A DNA stretch of 64,000 bases from Phytohabitans maris (lineage in GTDB: Bacteria; Actinomycetota; Actinomycetes; Mycobacteriales; Micromonosporaceae). Shown here in pieces: positions 33,933-42,767 of the stretch. The translations under genes and the position numbers were made by a program. The notes beneath the pieces were generated by a model, which worked only from the letters and a program-made list of their open reading frames with translations, did not search any database and was not told the DNA's origin. Each line of letters opens with the position of its first letter. The stretch's first letter is position 1. Location: assembly GCF_031085175.1 (NCBI RefSeq), contig NZ_JAVHUY010000001.1, positions 310,001 to 374,000 of the forward strand, given 5' to 3'.

Positions 33933-33988
33933 TGTGATCGAAGCTCCCTTCAAGTCGTTCTAGCGACTTGAAGGGAGCTTCGATCACA
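33933..33988. repeat. dispersed hairpin, family A, copy 1
   Basis: A perfect 25-bp inverted repeat (33933-33957 with 33964-33988) around the loop TTCTAG. It begins TGTGATCGAAGCTCCC and lies between the convergent aldo/keto reductase and panB genes, where it can stop transcription in both directions. Two further copies are at 54873 and 61469. Confidence 0.9.
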
Positions 33989-34003
33989 AACGTGGGGGAG
34001 GGC

Positions 34004-34834
34004 CTAGTGGAACGCGTGCTCGGGCCCGGGGAACTCGCCGCCGCGGACCTCGTCGGCAAAGCGCTTGGTGGCGTCGGTCAGCGCGCCGGCCAGGTCGGCG
34101 TAGCGCTTGACGAAGCGGGGCCCCTTGCCGGTGCGCAGGCCGGCCATGTCCTGCCAGACCAGCACCTGGGCGTCGGTGTCCGGGCCGGCCCCGATGCCCA
34201 CCGTGGGAATGGCGAGGTCGTGCGCGATCCGCTTGGCGACCTCGCTGGTCACCATCTCCAGTACGACCGCGAACGCGCCCGCCTCGGCCACCGCGTGGGC
34301 GTCGGCCACGACCTCCTCGGCCGCGTCGCCACGGCCCTGCACCCGGTAGCCGCCGATCGCGTGCTCGCTCTGCGGGGTGAAGCCGACGTGGGCCATCACC
34401 GGGATGCCGGCGCCGGTGATCGCGGCGATCTGCTCGGCCACCCGGCGGCCGCCCTCCAGCTTGACCGCGTGGGCGCCGCCCTCCTTCATAAACCGGACGG
34501 CGGTGCGCAGCGCCTGGGTGGGGCCCTCCTCGTACGAGCCGAACGGCAGGTCGGCGACGACCAGCGTGCGCTTGGTGGCGCGTACCACGGCGCGGACCAG
34601 CGGGAGCAGGTCGTCGACCGTGACCGGGACGGTCGTCTCGTAGCCGAACACGTTGTTGGCCGCCGAGTCGCCGACGAGGAGCACCGGGATGCCGGCCTCG
34701 TCGAAGATGGCGGCGGTGTACTGGTCGTACGAGGTGAGCATCGGCCACCGCTCGCCCCGCTGCTTGGCCGCGATCAGGTCGCGCGTGCGTACCCGCCGGG
34801 TGGCCGGACCGCCGTACAGAGTCGGCTCGGACAT
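34004..34834 (-). CDS. panB: 3-methyl-2-oxobutanoate hydroxymethyltransferase
   Basis: A 276-residue enzyme of pantothenate synthesis that adds a hydroxymethyl group from methylene-tetrahydrofolate to 2-oxoisovalerate, giving ketopantoate. Signatures are [42 protein letters not shown]-like text near residue 35, [37 protein letters not shown] and [18 protein letters not shown] (all class hallmarks). Start ATG 34834 has GAGAGGAGACGACG upstream. The position near glnE/glnA2 matches Rv2225 in M. tuberculosis. Confidence 0.96.
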   Translation of the reverse strand: MSEPTLYGGPATRRVRTRDLIAAKQRGERWPMLTSYDQYTAAIFDEAGIPVLLVGDSAANNVFGYETTVPVTVDDLLPLVRAVVRATKRTLVVADLPFGSYEEGPTQALRTAVRFMKEGGAHAVKLEGGRRVAEQIAAITGAGIPVMAHVGFTPQSEHAIGGYRVQGRGDAAEEVVADAHAVAEAGAFAVVLEMVTSEVAKRIAHDLAIPTVGIGAGPDTDAQVLVWQDMAGLRTGKGPRFVKRYADLAGALTDATKRFADEVRGGEFPGPEHAFH

Positions 34835-34945
34835 CGTCGTCTCCTCTCGCCTCGAGGCCGCGGACGCGGTCCCCGGGTCACTAGGAGCAACTGTCCCACC
34901 GCACCGACCGGACACGTCAGGTGTTAGTGGAAGATTTCACACACG

Positions 34946-35521
34946 TTACGCGAGGGTGGGCGGTGCCCCTTCGAGGAGGCGATCCAGAAGCACTGCCTCG
35001 TGACCGAGGTACGCCCGCTCGCCGTGCTTGTCGATCCCGAGCGTGAACATGTGCACCGTCGCCTGCCCGCTGTCGCGCTCGATCCGCCAGTAGTGCCTGA
35101 TTCCGGCACCGGCATACTCAGCTGGCTTTCGCATCCGGTCTTCACTCCGAGTGCTGGGCGAGACGACCTCGACTACGAGGATTGTGTCTTCCGGCTCGAT
35201 CCACACGGTGCCGCCGGAGACGGGCCGGCGCAGCACCATCACATCTGGATTGCGGCCAGACGATCGTCCGTTGATGCGAATGCCGGGCGTCGGAAGCACG
35301 AGACCTCTGGCGTAGCCATTTGTGCGAAACCACGTGACCAGGTCGGCGATGACGCTCATGTGATCAGCGTCGGCCGGCGCCATGATGAGGAGGTTACCGT
35401 CGATCAGCTCGTAGCGGTGTCCGTGCTCGTCCGCCGCGGCCAGCTCGGCTACGTCATCGAGCGTGAGCTCGTAGACGGGCAGCTCGACTCGCAGCCGCCG
35501 CTTGGGATGTACGGTCGTCAC
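34946..35521 (-). CDS. Uma2-family endonuclease-like protein, copy 1
   Basis: A 191-residue DUF820/Uma2 protein with a PD-(D/E)xK-like restriction-endonuclease fold: LTLDDVAELAAADEHGHRYELIDGNLLIMAP at the start, NPDVMVLRRP, LVVEVVSPSTRSEDRMRKPAEYAGAGIRHYWRIE. The Asp, Glu and Lys of the nuclease core are in place. The biological role of these very common actinobacterial and cyanobacterial proteins is not known. It is a tandem duplicate of the gene at 35551; both start with MTTVHPK-R-RVELP and the pair is translated in the same direction with 29 bases between. Confidence 0.82.
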   Translation of the reverse strand: MTTVHPKRRLRVELPVYELTLDDVAELAAADEHGHRYELIDGNLLIMAPADADHMSVIADLVTWFRTNGYARGLVLPTPGIRINGRSSGRNPDVMVLRRPVSGGTVWIEPEDTILVVEVVSPSTRSEDRMRKPAEYAGAGIRHYWRIERDSGQATVHMFTLGIDKHGERAYLGHEAVLLDRLLEGAPPTLA

Positions 35522-35550
35522 GGCTCACCTCCTCAGGCCGACGGCTCGCG

Positions 35551-36126
35551 TCACCACAGGTCGGGCGGCCTGCTCGCGAGCATGTCTTCGAGCAGGACAG
35601 CCTGATGATCCAGATAGGTCGGCTCGCCTCGCTGATCGTTGCCCAAGCGGAATCGGTGCACTGTCGCCTCGGCATTGTCGCCGCGCTCGACCCGCCAGAA
35701 GTGGGCGATTCCAGCCCGAGCGTACTCGCCGGGCTTGGTCTCGCGATCGATCCGCTCCGAGCCGGGCGAGACGATTTCCAGGACAAGCGCCACGTTTGCC
35801 GGATCCACCCAGACCACGCCGCGCGGAACCGGATCGCGAACGACCAGAAGATCGGGGACGCGGCCATCCGACTTTTCGGTGATGCGCAGCCCAGGTGTCG
35901 CCAAGACCAAGTCCTGCTGGTATGTGGAAAGGAACCAGGCACCGATGCGCACGACCAGGTTGGCGTGTCCGGCGTCGGCTGGGGGCGCGACGAAGAGGGT
36001 GCCGTCGACCAACTCGTAGCGGTGGCCGGACTCGTCGGCGGCGGCCAATTCGGTCACGTCGTCAAGAGTTAACGGACGCCGCGGCAGCTCCACCCGCGGG
36101 CGTGGCTTGGGATGGACCGTGGTCAT
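35551..36126 (-). CDS. Uma2-family endonuclease-like protein, copy 2
   Basis: A 191-residue paralogue of the preceding gene: MTTVHPKPRPRVELPRRPLTLDDVTELAAADESGHRYELVDG, then VPDLLVVRDPVPRGVVWVDP and ALVLEIVSPGSERIDRETKPGEYARAGIAHFWRVE. The two copies have equal length and share the ends almost exactly while the middle has diverged, so the duplication is not recent. The nuclease-core Asp, Glu and Lys are kept in both. The last residues, LEDMLASRPPDLW, differ most from copy 1. Confidence 0.82.
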   Translation of the reverse strand: MTTVHPKPRPRVELPRRPLTLDDVTELAAADESGHRYELVDGTLFVAPPADAGHANLVVRIGAWFLSTYQQDLVLATPGLRITEKSDGRVPDLLVVRDPVPRGVVWVDPANVALVLEIVSPGSERIDRETKPGEYARAGIAHFWRVERGDNAEATVHRFRLGNDQRGEPTYLDHQAVLLEDMLASRPPDLW

Positions 36127-36152
36127 GGCTCACCTCCCTCGATCCACCCATG

Positions 36153-37910
36153 CTACCGGTCGGAGGGCTCCCGCCACCGGTTCGTGATCGGCAGGCGGCG
36201 GTCGCGGCCGAATGCCTTTATCGAGATCTTCGTACCGGGCGCGGACTGGCGGCGCTTGTACTCCGCCATGTCGACCATCCGCAGCACCTTGTCGACCACG
36301 GCCGGGTCGTGCCCCTCGGCGACCAGGTCGTCGCGGCCCTTGTCGCCGTCGACGTAGCCGATCAGGATCGCGTCGAGCGCGGTGTAGTCGGGCAGCGAGT
36401 CGCTGTCGAGCTGGCCCGGGCGCAGCTCGGCGCTGGGCGGCTTGCTGATCGCGCTCTCCGGGATGGGCGGCTCGGTGCCGCGCCGCTCGGCCTCGTCGTT
36501 ACGCCAGCGGGCGAGCGTCCACACCATCGTCTTGGGCACGTCCTTGAGCGGGTTGAAGCCGCCGACCGAATCACCGTACAAAGTGGAGTATCCGACCGCG
36601 AGCTCGCTCTTGTTGCCCGTGGTCAGTACCAGGTGACCCTCCTGGTTGGACAGTGCCATGAGGATGACGCCGCGCACCCGCGCCTGGAGGTTTTCCACGG
36701 CGAGGCCGGAGAGCGACATGTTGGCCAGGAACGCGTCGACCATCGGCTGGATCGGCTCGATCCGGTAGTCGAGGCCGGTGCGCTTGGCGAGGTCGGCCGC
36801 GTCGTCGCGGGAGTGCTCGGACGAGTGCTGGCTCGGCATCGAGACGCCGGCCACCCGCTCCGGGCCGAGCGCGTCGACCGCGATCGCCGCCACCACCGAG
36901 GAGTCGATGCCGCCGGAGAGGCCGAGCACGACCGAGCGGAAGCCGTTCTTGCGGACGTAGTCGCGCAGGCCCAGCACGAGCGCCTGCCACACCTCGGCCT
37001 CGTCGGTGACCCGCTCGGCGACGCCGCCCTCGACCGGGGTGGCGGGTGCGGGCGGCACCGGCTCGACGACCAGCCGCCGCACGCGCATCTCGCCGAGGTC
37101 GCCCTCCGGCGCGTCCGGGTCGGCGGCCGGCAGGTCGAGGTCGTGGATCAGCAGGTGCTCGGCGAACTGGGGGGCGCGGGACAGCAGCGTGCCGTCCGCG
37201 GCGACCACCATCGAGTCGCCGTCGAAGACCAGCTCGTCCTGGCCGCCGACCATGTTCACGTACGCCACCGGGGCGCCCGCCTCCCGGGCCCGCCGGGCGA
37301 CCAGCGGAAGCCGCACGTCGTCCTTGTCCAGCTCGTACGGCGAGCCGTTGATGTTGACGACGAGGCCGACCCGCGCGTCCCGGGCGATCGCGAACGGCCC
37401 GCCGGCCTGCCAGATGTCCTCGCACACGGTGAGAGCCACGTCGACGCCGGCCAGGCGGACGACGGTCAGGACGTCACCGGGCACGAAGTAGCGGTCTTCG
37501 TCGAAGACCCCGTAGTTGGGCAGGTGGTGCTTGTAGTACCGGGCGGCGACCCGGCCGCCGTGCAGCAGCGCCAGCGCGTCCCGCGGGCCCCGGTCGGGCT
37601 CGGCCTCGGCGCTGATCCGGGCCGCGCCGTCGGCGTCGAGGTAGCCGACCACGACCGGCAGGTCGCCGAGGCCGTCGGCGGCCAGGTCGGCGGCGAGGCG
37701 CTCCAGCGCGGCGACCGACGCGGCCACGAAGGACTCCCGGAAGACCAGGTCCTCGACCGGGTATCCGGTCAGCATCATCTCCGGGAACGCGACGAGCTGG
37801 GCGCCCGAGTCAGCCGCCGCCCGGCTCCACTCGCGCACCGCGGCCGCGTTGCCGGACAGGTCGCCGACGGTCGGGTTTACCTGGGCGAGGGCGAGGCGCA
37901 GAGTCGGCAT
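36153..37910 (-). CDS. nadE: glutamine-dependent NAD+ synthetase
   Basis: A 585-residue enzyme that makes NAD+ from deamido-NAD+, ATP and glutamine. The N-terminal nitrilase-type glutaminase has the Glu-Lys-Cys triad in FPEMMLTGYP, ARYYKHHLPNYGVFDE and ALTVCEDIWQ. The C-terminal synthetase has the PP-loop VLGLSGGIDSSVVAAI near residue 325 and the LVLTTGNKSELAVGYSTLYGD motif. Length and order are normal for the actinobacterial form. The 5' end overlaps the upstream gene's end by 34 bases. Confidence 0.95.
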   Translation of the reverse strand: MPTLRLALAQVNPTVGDLSGNAAAVREWSRAAADSGAQLVAFPEMMLTGYPVEDLVFRESFVAASVAALERLAADLAADGLGDLPVVVGYLDADGAARISAEAEPDRGPRDALALLHGGRVAARYYKHHLPNYGVFDEDRYFVPGDVLTVVRLAGVDVALTVCEDIWQAGGPFAIARDARVGLVVNINGSPYELDKDDVRLPLVARRAREAGAPVAYVNMVGGQDELVFDGDSMVVAADGTLLSRAPQFAEHLLIHDLDLPAADPDAPEGDLGEMRVRRLVVEPVPPAPATPVEGGVAERVTDEAEVWQALVLGLRDYVRKNGFRSVVLGLSGGIDSSVVAAIAVDALGPERVAGVSMPSQHSSEHSRDDAADLAKRTGLDYRIEPIQPMVDAFLANMSLSGLAVENLQARVRGVILMALSNQEGHLVLTTGNKSELAVGYSTLYGDSVGGFNPLKDVPKTMVWTLARWRNDEAERRGTEPPIPESAISKPPSAELRPGQLDSDSLPDYTALDAILIGYVDGDKGRDDLVAEGHDPAVVDKVLRMVDMAEYKRRQSAPGTKISIKAFGRDRRLPITNRWREPSDR

Positions 37911-38692
37911 GGCTCCATCTTCCCAACTCCGCGCCGATCATGCCCTGTGAGACGGCGCTCGTCCCGCGGCACGAGGGGCGCCGCCCGGCGCAGCGCCCGG
38001 GTCAGCATCGCCGCGACCTGCCCCGGGTCGGCGGAGCCGGCCGGACCGAGGTGCCGCAGCACCGACAGCACGGGGCCGAGGCGTCCGACGGCCAGGTACC
38101 CGTGTCGCGTACCAGAGGCGTCGCGGCGGCCCAGCGGGCGGGCCGTGACGCTGACCGCGTAGGCCTCGTCGCCGACCCGCCGCAGTGCCATGTCGCGGAG
38201 CTGGACCCGGACGGCGGTCCCGTCCTCCAGGCGGGCGTCGAACTCCGGGCAGGAGCCGGACGCCCGGCGCAGCTCGCCCACCGCGCGGGCCGCGCCGCCG
38301 GGCCCGAAGAGCGCGAGCGCCTCGCGGAGCAGCGTGGCCCGCTGGCCCCCGGCGTAGTCGCCGACCGCCCGGTCCCGCGCGCCGGCGCCGGCCACATCCC
38401 AGGGCCGCTCGAAGAGCGCTCGACACCCCTCGGTCCGGCCGGTGTCCTCGACCGGGGTCGGCTGCGGGGCCGGCGCGGGGCGGTACCCCTCGGGCAGGTC
38501 CCGCTGCGCCAGCAGCGCCTCGGCCAGCTCCGGCTGTGTCGCGGTGAGCGGCCCGGCCAGCGCGGACGGGCTCGGCGCGGCCGGGCGGTCGCGCTGGTGC
38601 ACGGGTACGTCGATCACGCCGGCGGTGGCCAGCACAGCGGCCAGTGCACCGCCGAGCGCGACCCCGCCGGCGATCATGCGGAATCGTGGCAT
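37877..38692 (-). CDS. membrane-anchored or secreted hypothetical protein
   Basis: A 271-residue protein starting MPRFRMIAGGVALGGALAAVLATAGVIDVPV, a signal or anchor sequence without a lipobox Cys. The remainder is an extracytoplasmic domain (ALLAQRDLPEGYRPAPAP, GCRALFERPWDVAGAG, ALALFGPGGAARAVGELRRASGSCPEF), similar in layout to many actinobacterial sensor-like or PknH-sensor-like exported proteins; two or three cysteines may form a disulfide. The 3' end overlaps nadE by 34 bases in another frame, so the last ~11 residues are constrained by both genes. The function is unknown. Confidence 0.65.
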   Translation of the reverse strand: MPRFRMIAGGVALGGALAAVLATAGVIDVPVHQRDRPAAPSPSALAGPLTATQPELAEALLAQRDLPEGYRPAPAPQPTPVEDTGRTEGCRALFERPWDVAGAGARDRAVGDYAGGQRATLLREALALFGPGGAARAVGELRRASGSCPEFDARLEDGTAVRVQLRDMALRRVGDEAYAVSVTARPLGRRDASGTRHGYLAVGRLGPVLSVLRHLGPAGSADPGQVAAMLTRALRRAAPLVPRDERRLTGHDRRGVGKMEPCRLCASPSPR

Positions 38693-38938
38693 GGCGCTTG
38701 TCCCCTCCCGTACGTTTGGTATCAACGGCCACGAACCGGACAGGTTGCGCCAGGACCCGGTACGGCGGCCAGCGCCCTCTTCACGTAACGTCGGTGTAAC
38801 GGCATGGCGGGTCTGATCCGCTAGCCTTCGCGCAGCTACACCGCTTGGGCGCCGTTGGCCGTGTGGCGGGGACGCCAGGCGGCGAACGGCGCAGGGAAGA
38901 ACAGCGTCACTACAGCTACAGCGTCACTAGGGGTTGAA

Positions 38939-40291
38939 GTGGACCGTCAGCAGGAGTTCGTGCTCCGCACTCTGGAGGAGCGCGACATCAGGTTCGTCCG
39001 GTTGTGGTTCACCGACGTGCTGGGCACGCTCAAGAGCGTCTCGGTGGCGCCCGCTGAGCTGGAGGCGGCGTTCGACGAGGGCATCGGCTTCGACGGCTCG
39101 GCGATCGAGGGCTTCGCCCGCGTCTTCGAGTCCGACATGATCGCCATGCCCGACCCGACGACGTTCCAGGTCTTCCCGTTCGAGGGCGGGGTGAGCGGCG
39201 AGAGCGCCCGGATGTTCTGCGACATCCTGCTGCCCGACGGCAGCGGCTCCTGGGCCGACCCGCGCCACGTGCTGCGCCGCGCCCTGTCGAAGGCGGCGGA
39301 GAAGGGCTTCACCTTCTACACCCATCCGGAGATCGAGTTCTTCCTGCTGGAGAACGGCGCCTCGGACGGCTCGATCCCCACCCCGGTCGACGCCGGCGGC
39401 TACTTCGACCACACCACCCATGCCATCGCCCGCGACTTCCGCCGCCAGGCGGTGCTCGCGCTGGAGCGGATCGGCATCTCGGTGGAGTTCAGCCACCACG
39501 AGGTCGCGCCCGGCCAGCAGGAGATCGACCTGCGCTACGCCGACGCGCTCACCACCGCCGACAACATCATGACGTTCCGGCACGTGGTCAAGGAGGTGGC
39601 GCTGTCGCACGGCGTGCGGGCCACGTTCATGCCGAAGCCCTTCACCGACCAGCCGGGCAGCGGCATGCACACCCACCTGTCGCTGTTCGAGGGCGAGCGC
39701 AACGCGTTCCACGACGCGAGCGACCCGATGAAGCTCTCCAAGGTGGCCAAGGCCTTCATCGCCGGCCTGCTGGTGCACGCCCGGGAGTACACGGCGGTCA
39801 CCAACCAGTGGGTCAACTCGTACAAGCGGCTCTTCCCGCAGGCCCTGCCCGATCGGATCACCGAGTCCCCGGCGTACGTCTGCTGGGGCCACCTCAACCG
39901 CTCCGCGCTGGTCCGCGTCCCGGCGTACGGCAAGCCCAACTCGGCCCGCGTCGAGGTCCGCTCCCTCGACTCGGCGACCAACCCCTACCTGGCGTTCGCG
40001 GTGCTGCTCGGCGCCGGCCTCAAGGGCATCGAGGAGGGCTACGAGCTCCCGCCCGGCGCCGAGGACGACGTGTGGTCGCTCTCCAACGCCGAGCGCAAGG
40101 CCATGGGCTACGAGGCGCTGCCGGAAAACCTCTCCGAGGCGATCGACGTGATGGCCGGTTCCGAGCTGGTCGCCGAGGTGCTCGGCGAGCACGTCTTCGA
40201 CTTCTTCCTGCGCAACAAGCGCGCCGAGTGGGAGCAGTACCGCCGCGAGGTCACCCCGTACGAGCGCCAGCGCTACCTGGGCGCTCTCTAG
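38939..40291 (+). CDS. glnA2: GlnA2-type glutamine synthetase-like enzyme
   Basis: A 450-residue class I synthetase. Start GTG 38939 gives VDRQQEFVLRTLEERDIRFVRLWFTDVLGTLKS, the usual start of actinobacterial GlnA2. The metal and glutamate sites are present in EIEFFLLENG, VEFSHHEVAPGQQEIDLRYADAL, FMPKPFTDQPGSGMHTHLSL and NSYKRLFPQALPD. It lacks the adenylylation-site loop of GlnA (DLYDLPPEE), so GlnE should not control it. GlnA2 of Streptomyces has been reported to gamma-glutamylate polyamines rather than ammonia, so a polyamine role is possible here. Its M. tuberculosis equivalent is Rv2222c, next to glnE, as in this window. Confidence 0.92.
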   Translation: MDRQQEFVLRTLEERDIRFVRLWFTDVLGTLKSVSVAPAELEAAFDEGIGFDGSAIEGFARVFESDMIAMPDPTTFQVFPFEGGVSGESARMFCDILLPDGSGSWADPRHVLRRALSKAAEKGFTFYTHPEIEFFLLENGASDGSIPTPVDAGGYFDHTTHAIARDFRRQAVLALERIGISVEFSHHEVAPGQQEIDLRYADALTTADNIMTFRHVVKEVALSHGVRATFMPKPFTDQPGSGMHTHLSLFEGERNAFHDASDPMKLSKVAKAFIAGLLVHAREYTAVTNQWVNSYKRLFPQALPDRITESPAYVCWGHLNRSALVRVPAYGKPNSARVEVRSLDSATNPYLAFAVLLGAGLKGIEEGYELPPGAEDDVWSLSNAERKAMGYEALPENLSEAIDVMAGSELVAEVLGEHVFDFFLRNKRAEWEQYRREVTPYERQRYLGAL

Positions 40292-40292
40292 A

Positions 40293-40544
40293 TTTTCTTG
40301 GGTGCATTCCCGCGGGCACCGCTCTGGCCGGCGGCTCGCTGGCGCTCGCCGACTTCCCCGCCCTCCGCTGGCGGGTCCGCGCCGGTTTGGTTGCGCTGTC
40401 TGCCGGAGCCGAGGTGTGCGTGCGTGGAGCTCTGGAGCTGCCCGCACGAACGGGGCACGTCGACGAGCGGCCCGCGCCGCGGGCGAAGAGGGTAACCGCG
40501 ACCAGGCGCGGAGGGTGAGGCCGCGGGAATGCACCCCAAGAAAA
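40293..40544. repeat. 252-bp element with 23/24-bp inverted ends
   Basis: 40293-40315 and 40521-40544 are inverted copies of TTTTCTTGGGTGCATTCCCG plus three bases, differing by one extra G on the right. The left arm starts one base after the glnA2 stop. The 200 bases between are GC-rich and non-coding in appearance. The layout fits a non-autonomous mobile element (MITE-like); no clear target duplication is seen. Confidence 0.6.
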
Positions 40545-40673
40545 CGCTCCGCTGCGCTCCACGTTTCCCCGGGGACCCCGCGCGACGGTCTGGACCACGA
40601 CGGGCGTCGCGGTAGCCCAAATCTGTATCTCTGGGTCTATGGAGCTTCGGCGTCGAGGCCTGCCGGGGCGGCG

Positions 40674-40795
40674 TCCCTTGATCAGCGTCAGCGTCGGCTG
40701 GCTCTGGGCAGATCGTGGTACTTGGGTGCCCCCGCAGGGGCACCTGAGTACCACGATCTACGTCTTGGGTTGATCTTGGAGCGTCGATCAAGGGA
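40674..40795. repeat. nested palindromic repeat, family B, copy 1
   Basis: Outer inverted ends TCCCTTGATC (40674) and GATCAAGGGA (ending 40795) enclose a second palindrome at 40710-40759 whose arms are AGATCGTGGTAC and GTACCACGATCT. A second copy, about 85% identical by eye over 120 bases, is at 55101-55220. Confidence 0.8.
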
Positions 40796-40848
40796 ACCTG
40801 TGGCGGCAGAGGCGCGGCCTGGACTCCGGCCGGTGGCTGCTGGGAGCT

Positions 40849-40880
40849 CTCGAGCTGGGCGCCCGCGCGCCCAGCTCGAG
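40849..40880. repeat. 14-bp perfect hairpin
   Basis: CTCGAGCTGGGCGC and its inverted copy surround the loop CCGC. It is part of the repeat-dense 830-base stretch between glnA2 and the WYL fragment, where no intact gene is seen. It may act as a terminator, but no T tract follows. Confidence 0.5.
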
Positions 40881-41120
40881 CCTCTGGGGTTGGGCGGTTA
40901 CTTCGTCGGGGTCGGCGCCGGGCTCTCCGGTGACGAGGGTGGTACCCGACCGAGGCTGGAGGCGTGACCTGGGCTGCCGCCCTGGGGAACCTGTCCCGCG
41001 CCTGAAAATCCACGCCCGTCATGCGCGGATAGCGTGGTTTGGCGCTGGCCGTTACCAGCCCGCGCACAGGATCACGTCGAACGCTTGTTCGATCAGCTTG
41101 GCCGGTCGTAGCGTCGACCC

Positions 41121-41530
41121 ATGCGCTGCACTCTCGATGTTTCGCCGAGCGAGGCGGTCGCGATCGCCATCGGGCTGTACGGGCTGGCCGGCACCCCGCT
41201 GCACGCCGACGCCGCCGCGGCCCTGCGCAAGCTGGTGCGCGTGATGCCCGACGCCGACCTGGTGACCGCCCGCGAGATGGCCGACCTCGCGTCCCGTGGC
41301 ACCACCCCCACGGTCCCGCGCGTGGTCGCCGACGCGCTGCACGAGCGCACGGTGCTCCGGATCGAGTACGCGGACCGGCACGGCACCGCCACCACGAGGT
41401 GCGTCGAGCCGCTGGGATACATCGCGGACCACGACCACTGGTACCTGGTCGCCTGGTGCCGGCTGCGGGACGGGGTCCGGGCCTTCCGCACGGACCGCAT
41501 CGAGTCCCTGACAGCGACGGGCGAGCCGGC
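41121..41530 (+). pseudogene. truncated WYL-domain regulator
   Basis: About 137 codons from MRCTLDVSPSEAVAIAIGLYGLAGTPLHADAAAALRKL to RAFRTDRIESLTATGEPAP. This is the middle and WYL part of a DeoR/YafY-type regulator (RIEYADRHGTATTRCVEPLGYIADHDHWYLVAWCRLRD). The N-terminal winged helix-turn-helix is missing and there is no ribosome site before the ATG. The C-terminus runs into a poly-C tract, so the 3' truncation may be a sequencing artefact, but the missing N-terminus is not explained that way. Confidence 0.6.
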
Positions 41531-41661
41531 GCCCCCCCCCCCGCAAGCCCCACACCATCATAAATGCGCCGCACCCATGCTGAGCAACACGCCCGCCCCC
41601 CCGCCCCCCCCCGCCCCCCCCCCCCGCGCGGGCCCCCCCCCCCCCCCCCCCCCGCCCCGCC
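41531..41661. other. poly-C tracts, probable sequence/assembly artefact
   Basis: Runs of C up to about 20 long, interrupted by single G or T, at 41531-41543 and 41597-41655, with 50 bases of ordinary sequence between. Nothing biological is expected to look like this in actinobacterial DNA. It truncates the WYL reading frame. Confidence 0.7.
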
Positions 41662-41721
41662 GCTGCCGATCTGATCGTCGCCGGCCACTGGCCGGCACTG
41701 GTTGAATGGGGAAAGTGACTG

Positions 41722-42642
41722 TCACGTCACACCCGGCGACACGGTCAGCACCCCGCCGTCCGCGTCGAGGGTGGCCGGGGTGCCGACCGGCACGGTGAGC
41801 TGCCCGGTGCCGTGGCCGATGGGCAGGCCGCCGAGCACCGGTACGCCCAGGTCGCCGAGGCGCTCGGCCAGCACGGTGGAGACCGGCACGTCCCAGCCGT
41901 CGGCGCAGTCGGTGAACTGCCCGACCGCCACGCCCGCCACCCCGTCGAGCGCGCCGGCCCGGCGCAGGTGGGTGAGCATACGGTCCACTTTGTACGGTGC
42001 TTCGGCGACATCCTCCACGAGCAGGATCGCGCCGCGCAGGTCGGGGAAGTCGGCAGTGCCCACAGAGGACACTAGGAGGCTGAGGTTGCCCCCGATCAGC
42101 GGGCCGGTGGCGGTGCCGGGCACCAGGACCGGCGCGGTCTGCTCGGTCTCCACCCGCTTCACCACGACCGGCTCGGTGCCCATCAGCGCGGCGCGCAGCG
42201 ACTCGGCCGACACCGGTGGGGTCCGCGCGTCCAGCCACGCCGCGCCGGGACCGTGCACTGTGGCCAGTCGCGCGCCCCGCCAGAGCGCGAGCTGCAGCGC
42301 GGTGATGTCGGAGAAGCCGGCCACCACCTTCGGGTCGCTCCGGACGGTGGCCATGTCGATCTCGTCGACGATCCGCTGCGCGCCGTACCCGCCGCGGGTG
42401 CAGAGGACGCCGCGCACCTCCGGGTCGGCGAAGGCGGCGTTGAGGTCGGCGGCCCGCAGCGCGTCGGCGCCGGCGAAGTAGCCGTGCCGGGCGAACGCGT
42501 TCGGCCCGAGCACCGGGCGCAGGCCCCAGCCGGTCAGCAGCTCGATGCCGCGGGCCACCCGCTCGGGCTTGGTGGGGCCGCTCGGCGAGACCAGCATCAC
42601 GGTGTCGCCGGGCTGGAGGGCACTGGGCAGCAACGCGGTCAC
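41722..42642 (-). CDS. S66-family LD-carboxypeptidase
   Basis: A 306-residue serine peptidase of the LdcA/MccF family. The nucleophile Ser is in VAGFSDITALQLAL, the Glu in ILLVEDVAEAPYKVDRML and the His in GGLPIGHGTGQLTVPVG, giving the S66 Ser-Glu-His triad. CTRGGYGAQRIVDEID is the conserved G-G-Y-G loop. It should remove the terminal D-Ala from tetrapeptide stems in murein recycling, or act on a peptide antibiotic like MccF. No signal peptide is seen. It is divergent from the gene at 42768, with a MITE-like element between. Confidence 0.9.
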   Translation of the reverse strand: MTALLPSALQPGDTVMLVSPSGPTKPERVARGIELLTGWGLRPVLGPNAFARHGYFAGADALRAADLNAAFADPEVRGVLCTRGGYGAQRIVDEIDMATVRSDPKVVAGFSDITALQLALWRGARLATVHGPGAAWLDARTPPVSAESLRAALMGTEPVVVKRVETEQTAPVLVPGTATGPLIGGNLSLLVSSVGTADFPDLRGAILLVEDVAEAPYKVDRMLTHLRRAGALDGVAGVAVGQFTDCADGWDVPVSTVLAERLGDLGVPVLGGLPIGHGTGQLTVPVGTPATLDADGGVLTVSPGVT

Positions 42643-42654
42643 GCCCCGAGCCTA

Positions 42655-42747
42655 GGGCCTGTATCAGATTCCTTGCCGGGCTGCGCCGGGCCCAGGCGCC
42701 GCCGTGCGGCGCCGGGCGCAAGGCCACAAACTCTTTGATACAGGCCC
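42655..42747. mobile_element. 93-bp MITE-like element with 12-bp terminal repeats and TA flanks
   Basis: GGGCCTGTATCA at the left end and TGATACAGGCCC at the right end are perfect inverted repeats, each flanked outside by CTA/TAG so that TA borders both sides. The inside is a GC-rich stem (TTGCCGGGCTGCGCCGGGCC). The TA borders fit transposases of the IS5 or IS630 type. It sits in the divergent promoter region of the LD-carboxypeptidase and amidotransferase genes. Confidence 0.7.
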
Positions 42748-42767
42748 TAGCGGGATAGCCTCGGTAC

